This document shows positions 55,873 through 64,000 of a stretch of 64,000 nt of DNA, in pieces. The translations under genes and the position numbers were made by a program. The stretch comes from Mytilisepta virgata (taxonomy: Eukaryota > Mollusca > Bivalvia > Mytilida > Mytilidae). Numbering within the stretch: position 1 is the first letter of the stretch; every line of letters starts with the position of its first letter. A model generated the notes under the pieces. It made no database searches, was not told the origin of the DNA, and saw only the letters and a program-made list of their open reading frames with translations. The DNA lies in assembly GCA_028015205.1 (NCBI GenBank), contig CM051519.1, forward strand, positions 90,169,539-90,233,538, written 5' to 3'.

Positions 55873-58800
55873 AACACCTTCATTTAACAGTCATTAGTAT
55901 TGAAGTAGGGTGCGCATCGGTCAAAGAATCAACCTTAATAATATTTTATATAACTGAACTATCTTTTGTATATCTTTAAAAACTGTAATAAGGGGGTCTC
56001 ATATGTGTTTTCTTCATTGTTTAATGTTTTGTTCGTATTTGCTTGACCCATAATGGGTGTAATTTGCAAATAAAAATTATTTTATTAAGACGTACGGTTT
56101 TGTAAGGCGTAAATACGGGGCAAATGATATGTATGTACATTATGAATTTTTTATTGCAATATAATTACTTTAATAATATACACCAAAAGATTTCAGCGAA
56201 AATGTTCACTATAAATTTCTATGAACGGTTATTAATTATTTCCTGTTAAAATTTTCACTTTTTTTTCTCTCAATGTTCTGTATATTTTGAATTATTCTTT
56301 ATATTAGAAAATGATTAAAATAAAAAAATATATATTTTTTTAAATTTAATTATTCTTTCATCACTATTTTTTAAATCAATAACTATGGCTACTCATTGTT
56401 TGGTATACTATTATATACTTTGAGATTACTTATATGTTAAATGTTTATAATGTAATGACTATGTATTGTGTTTGTAACACGCCTCTTATCATGTGCTCTT
56501 TCCAATAAAATATTTGATTTGATTTGAATTATTCTTTATTATAAATTCAAATTCAAATTCTTTATTTTCTTAATCACAGGGCCCTTTCGGGCATAACAAT
56601 TTTTTATCCTTACACACACACTTCCGCACAAATAAAACTTTCTCACTCCTTACATTCTGATTGAAATGATAGGATTATAAACAAAATACATTATATTTCC
56701 TACCCCTGGAAGAATATTTTACGTTTATATTATGTCCTTTCTTACTTCTTTTAGCCGAAGAGCATGAAAACGTTACAATTAACGGTATTGTCCGTTATAT
56801 ATTATAACTATTTATAATAATATTATTGTTTTAAAAATAAGCGCGATTAAAATTAGGTCATTTTTATATTTGATTTTTATCAACAACCAATGAAATCTGT
56901 TTCTTTCTGTTGCTATTTTTAAATTCGTTGACACATGTATATAACAAGGTGGGTTAACATCTAGTGTAATTATTACTCTAAAGAACACAAGATTCGATAT
57001 TTTTGCAAAGAGTTGTCTTACTAAACAAATTTTGCCAGATTAATGTCTGTTTTTAACTGTTGTTTTGGGAAAGACAACAAAAGATATTCATATTCAGGTT
57101 AGTAATGTATGGTTTACCTTTAGAAGTCTTGTTTGTGTTGGTCAAACGATAGCCTTTAAAGCTGGGGCATTTCATTTTCATAATGAAAATACTTTTATAA
57201 GAAAAGATTTTTTTTTATTTTCACTTAAACTAAAATAAAAACATTCTGTACCAACGCACCTGTTTCGTCTGCACAATAATTATATTAAAGCTTGTTGTTT
57301 TGTCGAATTTCTATACTGAAAAAATCGCGTGTGCGACTATGATCAAAGCTTCCCGTGATGCAGTAGCTTTTAATCATCTCTTCCCATAATGCATTTGCAT
57401 TGTTCGGATCGCCCTGTACGGAATATTTGAGGTGTGGTCAATGTTAAAATAACGAAAATTCACCTGTATATAATAGTTTTAAGCCACCTTTAACTGTCTA
57501 AAAGGTAAGATGAATGTCCATATTGTTTGCTACACAAACCAGGTTCCGATAAATGTATGTTAACGACGAAAATTTTACATTTTCCTGAAGAGGCGGCGGT
57601 CCACTTCCCTATTTGGTATTGATCGATATTTTCACGATTATAGCGTTGGTTACATTCGTGTGGAAAGAGTATTGTCTTGTATTGTCTTTAATCGGTGTCT
57701 AACGGCACTATGTTGTTTAAAATAATAGCCCAAGACCCATAACTTTCAATGTTATGTCCGTTTACTGAAGGATTCCTAATCGCCATTTTAGCTTTGATGA
57801 CATCATCGGTATATTTTAAAGTTAACCTGACAGTTTAAGAATGGTCCTGGATTCAATATTCTAGAATCTTTTTTAGATATATATTACTGGAACTAACTAA
57901 TCATATATGTGAACTTTTCCACAGAGTGAAAGATAATCCTGAATTAAAGTTGAAGGGAACAATTGAAATTAATTTTTTCTCCTGCTCAACATGGAAAGGG
58001 AAGATTTATCAAAGTGCTTTGCCTCCATCCATTTCACAATGTAAATAAATCTAAGTGCTTTGCCTTCATCCATTTCACAATGTACATGTAACCCTTATCA
58101 AAGTTCTGAATAAACAAAATGTTCTTTGGCTTCTGGTTTATAATACTCTTTTGAATGCCAGTTTGAAGAAGTTTCACATTTTACGGAAAATGACACACGA
58201 CATGTTCATGAAAAATGCATCTCTTTCTATATGAAGCATATCCATGCATCTCTGTATGAAGGATATCTGAAATTATGTTCCCATAAAACCTAGACATTTT
58301 CTTTACAAAGTTAACTGCCTTGGTAGTCACTTAGGTGTGCTTGCCTCTAGTGTGGTTTGATCTCCGGTCAGGTCAAACAAAAGGAATGGAAATTGGTACA
58401 GGAGGAATTTTGGCACTAGCTGGGGGTAAAAAGCTTTGAGATGAAAGCAATGCAGAACCCTCAGGTTTTATCATTCATTATAAAAGTGAAGCGTTTTAGT
58501 TATAATTTAATCAAAATCCCATCTTTATAAACAAAATTTTAAATTTACATTTCTTGCATATATAAATGACATGTTTTGTCAGGCTGAAGTCTTATCACTT
58601 GGTTGGATAATAACTTTTAATTATATTTTTAGTACCTAGGAAAATCCTGAGAGATATGATTTGTTTTCACCTCAATAATGGTTGATTAAACATTCCACCA
58701 CTGTACATTGTGGCCTCTGATTGGTTACTTCCATAAATCATGTAAGTGATGATGCTTCCAAAATAACCCCTATTTGCAGTTTCTCTGCCGAGCACTTGGC

Positions 58801-59574
58801 ATCTAGGGGTAAGAGCAAAGGACAGGTCGGCTTAATGTACATAATGTGTTCATGTTTGGTTTATTGTCTTCATGTGGGCTAGCACATTAAAAATCTGGCT
58901 TAACGTGTCTTTCTAGTTTTAAGTTAGAAGCTGCATTCATATCATATCAACATGTTCTCATTGCCACCAGACTTTAAACAATATTCATCCATCCATCCTT
59001 TTAAACTAAGTTCAAAAAATAAAAAAATGAATGTACCCTTTTAGAAAAGTTGCAAATTCTAGATAAATATGTGTCAACTTTAAACAGTTACTCTAGATCC
59101 CTTTGAAGGACCATTTGTACAAACATTTTGTCCAAATGTTTTTATTATGTATGATTAGGAAATTATTGAAAGTCATATTGTAAATGTATAATTATAATGT
59201 TTCAAAAATGTTCTATGTTCATGCTCTTTTATAGTTTTAATGAAGTATATAAAGTCCCCGGAAATGTCAAATCTTTTAGCAAGCTATTTTTTTGACAGAT
59301 TTTGTTGGATATATCCCACTTACACATGTGTATATCAGAAGGAATGCTTTACAGTGGAGTCAGGCAGTATTCAATTATCTTTGTAAATTTATGTGATCAG
59401 TAACTATGTAGAATTTGGGAAAAATTGCTAGTTGTGTTTAACATTCTTAAATCATTCTGCCTTCAAAATGAATCTCAGGATTAGCTAAGTTGCTACCTTT
59501 CACAGTTGCTGAACAAGAACTGGCTATAATTCAATTAGTTAAAATTATCATAGAGGTTTCCCTAATACGTTTTG
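55873..59574. other. Intergenic upstream of RhoA, no gene recognised
   Basis: Probable retroelement tails end at about 56090 (GCAAATAAAAATTATTTTATTA) and 56530 (CAATAAAATATTTGATTTGATT); a further one near 56555-56620 (TTCAAATTCAAATTCTTTAT, GGGCCCTTTCGGGCATAACA) looks inverted. At 57043 a short frame MSVFNCCFGKDNKRYSYS runs into a GTTAGT donor, and at 57505 AAAAG/GTAAGA is another donor; either could belong to an upstream untranslated exon, with no further proof. Confidence 0.35.
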
Positions 59575-59646
59575 GCGATGCGCGGCGCCATGCCGTGCCC
59601 TCATTAGCGCCATGCTGCCCTCAATCGGCGCCATGCTGGTCCTGCC
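59575..59646. repeat. GC-rich repeat GGCGCCATGC upstream of RhoA
   Basis: GCGCCATGC occurs three times about 25 bases apart, with GCCCTCA between copies, inside otherwise AT-rich DNA. It might be a promoter-proximal element or a small transposon remnant. Confidence 0.6.
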
Positions 59647-59999
59647 TTCATAAATTATGAATTTAAGACGTAATAAAAACATGACAATTTCCATGATCGA
59701 AAGTTGAAAGAGACCGACAAAGAATGGTCTGTCGCTAATTAATGATGGAGGAGAATCATCATTTTCTTGTTGGGAAACAAAGAGCAGTGGCCATTCAGTT
59801 TAACTGTTACGTTTTATTGCACATTATTCCTCCAATCTTTTACGATTTTCGATATGAACGACATTCTTGCAAAAATTAATGCCGAAACGTGAACGATCGA
59901 AGTTTTGCAGAATATTCTGGATCCGGTGACTCTAAACAAAATTTGAATTCTTTGTATGTATTTAAGATTTAATAGTCTTTATTTCTTGTATTTCTTGTC

Positions 60000-60057
60000 C
60001 TATTTAGTCGAATTTCACATCATCAGTAAATGTAGTTGAAGCGTGACGATTTGTAGG
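60000..60057 (+). promoter_or_regulatory. Candidate end of a RhoA 5' untranslated exon
   Basis: GACGATTTGTAG is followed by a good donor, GTAAGG, at 60058, and the RhoA coding exon opens with an acceptor at 60951-60952. A noncoding first exon joined over a ~0.9-kb intron is usual for Rho genes. The transcription start was not identified. Confidence 0.35.
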
Positions 60058-60939
60058 TAAGGCGATTCCATTATTACATTTTGAGGGTTGTCAACTTAAT
60101 TATGCGCACAATCATAAAGTCTGCTGATTTTGAATACCGTTTAATTTTATTGTGACCATTTTTATGGTCGACAGGTCTAAATATTATATAAACGAAAGAA
60201 ATTGTAAACGGGGGATACACATTTGATTATTAATACTCGTTTTGCTAACGGAATGGTTTAGTTTGAATTTTGCGAAATGTAACACGTGCTCGAGAAAACA
60301 ACGACAGCAAGTTGTATAGTTTGTGAAATAAAGATCGTAAATAACTACAATTGCACACGTTCAAAGAATAAACTTAATGGATAGTGATATTTTTGAGACC
60401 TGCATAGAAAAACCGCCGCTTATTCCATTAAATAATTAACTTTGATGAGAACAAAATTTAAATGAACTAACAATTTTAACTTTTACTGGATTTTTTTAAA
60501 GATTGTCATGTAGTCCCAGTTATTGCTACTGTATTATATAGATATACAGTCATGGTAATCATGCAATTTATAAATTTTCATCCTTGTTTATCCATCAATT
60601 ATCATGCTGCTCAGTTTTTTCACATTGACTAAACTCCCTTCTTTTATACAGGACTATATATTCTTTAAAAAATCCAGGAAAGGATATTGATCCCGTTGCA
60701 AGTAATACAGAGTATCTGTTTTACATGGAAAACCTACAAACAAACTAATGCATTAGACACATATACAAACGTGTATAAAAATGACAGATAACATGCGATA
60801 TGGGTGCCAATATAGATGACTAAGTTAACTATGAATGTGCCTCCGAAACAAAAGTTTCCGCATAAAAGTGCCCCCAAACTGACATTTTACCATGCCTTAC
60901 CTAATTCCTGGGGAAAACACTATATCAATTAGTTGTTAA

Positions 60940-62690
<1,751 letters not shown>

Positions 62691-63240
62691 AAGGACTCCG
62701 TGTTGCGAATTTAGATTATTGTTAAGCTCAAGGCAACATTCTTCTGTTAGCGATATATTTATTTAACAACACCTCATTTTATGACTTTTAAACTGAATTT
62801 GAAAAAGCCAAACTGAAATGTAGTTTTATAAAAGGTTGTTTTTGTTTGTGCTGATAATGAAGAGTAATTTAATAATTTAATGTCTGTACATTTGAGATTA
62901 ATTTCATGCATTCCTTAGATAATACATCATTCCAGTTATAAAAAAAATCACAATTTTGCACAGTTTATTTAATTAATACATAAATCATTGTGTGAAAGTC
63001 TTACTGAAAGCTTGTTAATGATGCTTCTCTCCCCTTTCTCTGCCTTAGAAGCTTTTTATATTATATGTAAGATTATTCATCGTACTGAATTTCTATATTT
63101 TATGCATGATCTTTTGTACATAGTAATGCAGATGTAGATTTGTCTATTAAATGTTTGGACAACTGACTAATAGTTTAATGGCCAAATTCAAGAAACTCTA
63201 CAATAAGGCCAAAATAAAATATATGTCAGATTAGACTTTC
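62691..63240 (+). other. RhoA 3' UTR
   Basis: AT-rich sequence after the TAG. The best poly(A) signal is AATAAA in CCAAAATAAAATATA at about 63211. No other gene. Confidence 0.55.
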
Positions 63241-63249
63241 CTTGCTGAT

Positions 63250-64000
63250 TCAAAGTTTCCGGCTCCGACCTAGTCCGAGATTGCTCTGACGTCTGGCGTA
63301 CTTTTTTGTGATATGCTGGTGCAGTGGGACTTCAGAGTGCACTCCGTATACAAAACATGCAAATTGCCTACCCAGGCCGTTGGGGACAGTTTTTAGACTC
63401 AAAATTGTAATATATCCAATTATATGTATATAAATCATACATCAATCGGTTCCTTTTTCATTTTTCTCCAAGTAAAAATATGTACATTTTATTCACTAAC
63501 AATCTCCCTGTACAACAAACAAAAGCTTTATTCCCTTCAACCCGCCATTTTCATCATTTCACTTTCGTTTTGAACAAAATATTGTGATCACATGTTATTT
63601 CGTTACAAAACTTGGAATATCGGGAGCTAATTTATGCATGTAGGTTGACACACATCAACCTCATTTACATAACACTGAAAACGTAACTATATATAAAGGA
63701 CTTACCACAGTCATACGCATAAATTTACTACACAACAAATGAAATAACGCAGTCGTGTGACAAATTGCTTAAAGTGAATGAAATGTCGAAAATGGTTGGT
63801 TGAAGGGAATAAAGCTTTCATTTGTGGTACAGGGAGATTGTTGGTGAATAAAATGTACATATTCTTAGAGAAAAATGAATAAGAAATAGATTGATGTATG
63901 ATTTATCTACATATAATTGGATATCAAACTGCCGGCCCAAGTCTGGGTCGGCAGTTTCCATGTTTTGTATATGGAGTGTGCTTTGATGTTCCACGGCCCC
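63250..64000. mobile_element. Inverted-repeat element, cut by the window end
   Basis: The left arm contains GCACTCCGTATACAAAACATG, ATCCAATTATATGTATATAAA, AATCATACATCAATC, ATGTACATTTTATTCAC and AACAATCTCCCTGTAC, then TTTATTCCCTTCAACC (quoted in parts; about 63340-63545). The same run is inverted at about 63795-63990 (GGTTGAAGGGAATAAAGC.. to ATGTTTTGTATATGGAGTG). About 240 unrelated bases separate the arms. No ORF of note; its outer ends are not both visible. Confidence 0.8.

Overview
This is eukaryotic, animal nuclear DNA: AT-rich, with GT-AG introns, long introns and many transposon remnants. Three genes that can be assembled exon by exon (CELSR/Flamingo, PMPCB, RhoA), tRNA-derived SINEs and inverted-repeat families of a style common in molluscs suggest a mollusc, most likely a bivalve. 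That last step rests on family recognition, not on a search.

Layout. (1) 1-14.1 kb, plus strand: the 3' half of a CELSR/Flamingo (cadherin EGF LAG seven-pass) adhesion GPCR, from the hormone-receptor motif through GAIN/GPS, the seven helices and the cytoplasmic tail; the cadherin/EGF/LamG part lies upstream of the window. (2) 14.1-23.7 kb: intergenic between convergent genes, with homopolymers, a small hairpin element and a 3.7-kb foldback repeat (19163-22862). (3) 23.7-45.7 kb, minus strand: a complete 14-exon gene for mitochondrial processing peptidase subunit beta (PMPCB, 481 aa). Its 10-kb first intron is a stack of nested DNA transposons: two hAT-like elements, a longer element enclosing one of them, and two adjacent elements (40338-43112 and 43131-45306) with related ends and 9-10 bp target duplications. 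The first of those two carries PHD-finger and NADAR-domain gene fragments and is itself interrupted by a foldback element with an 8-bp target duplication. (4) 45.7-61 kb: intergenic between the divergent PMPCB and RhoA genes, holding a decayed reverse transcriptase inside 3-kb-apart inverted repeats, three members of an unusual family built almost wholly of AGATATCT palindromes, LINE and SINE pieces, and a GC-rich mini-repeat. (5) 61-62.7 kb, plus strand: a complete two-coding-exon Rho GTPase gene (192 aa). (6) 63.2 kb to the end: the two arms of another inverted-repeat element cut by the window edge.

The three host genes are not functionally linked: planar polarity/adhesion signalling, mitochondrial presequence cleavage, and actin control. 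CELSR signalling reaches RhoA in other animals, but nothing here shows that the proximity matters. The most novel material is mobile DNA: the palindrome-filled TIR elements with 6-bp target duplications, the PHD/NADAR-bearing element, and two places in CELSR where an exon-donor junction has been copied into a tandem array.
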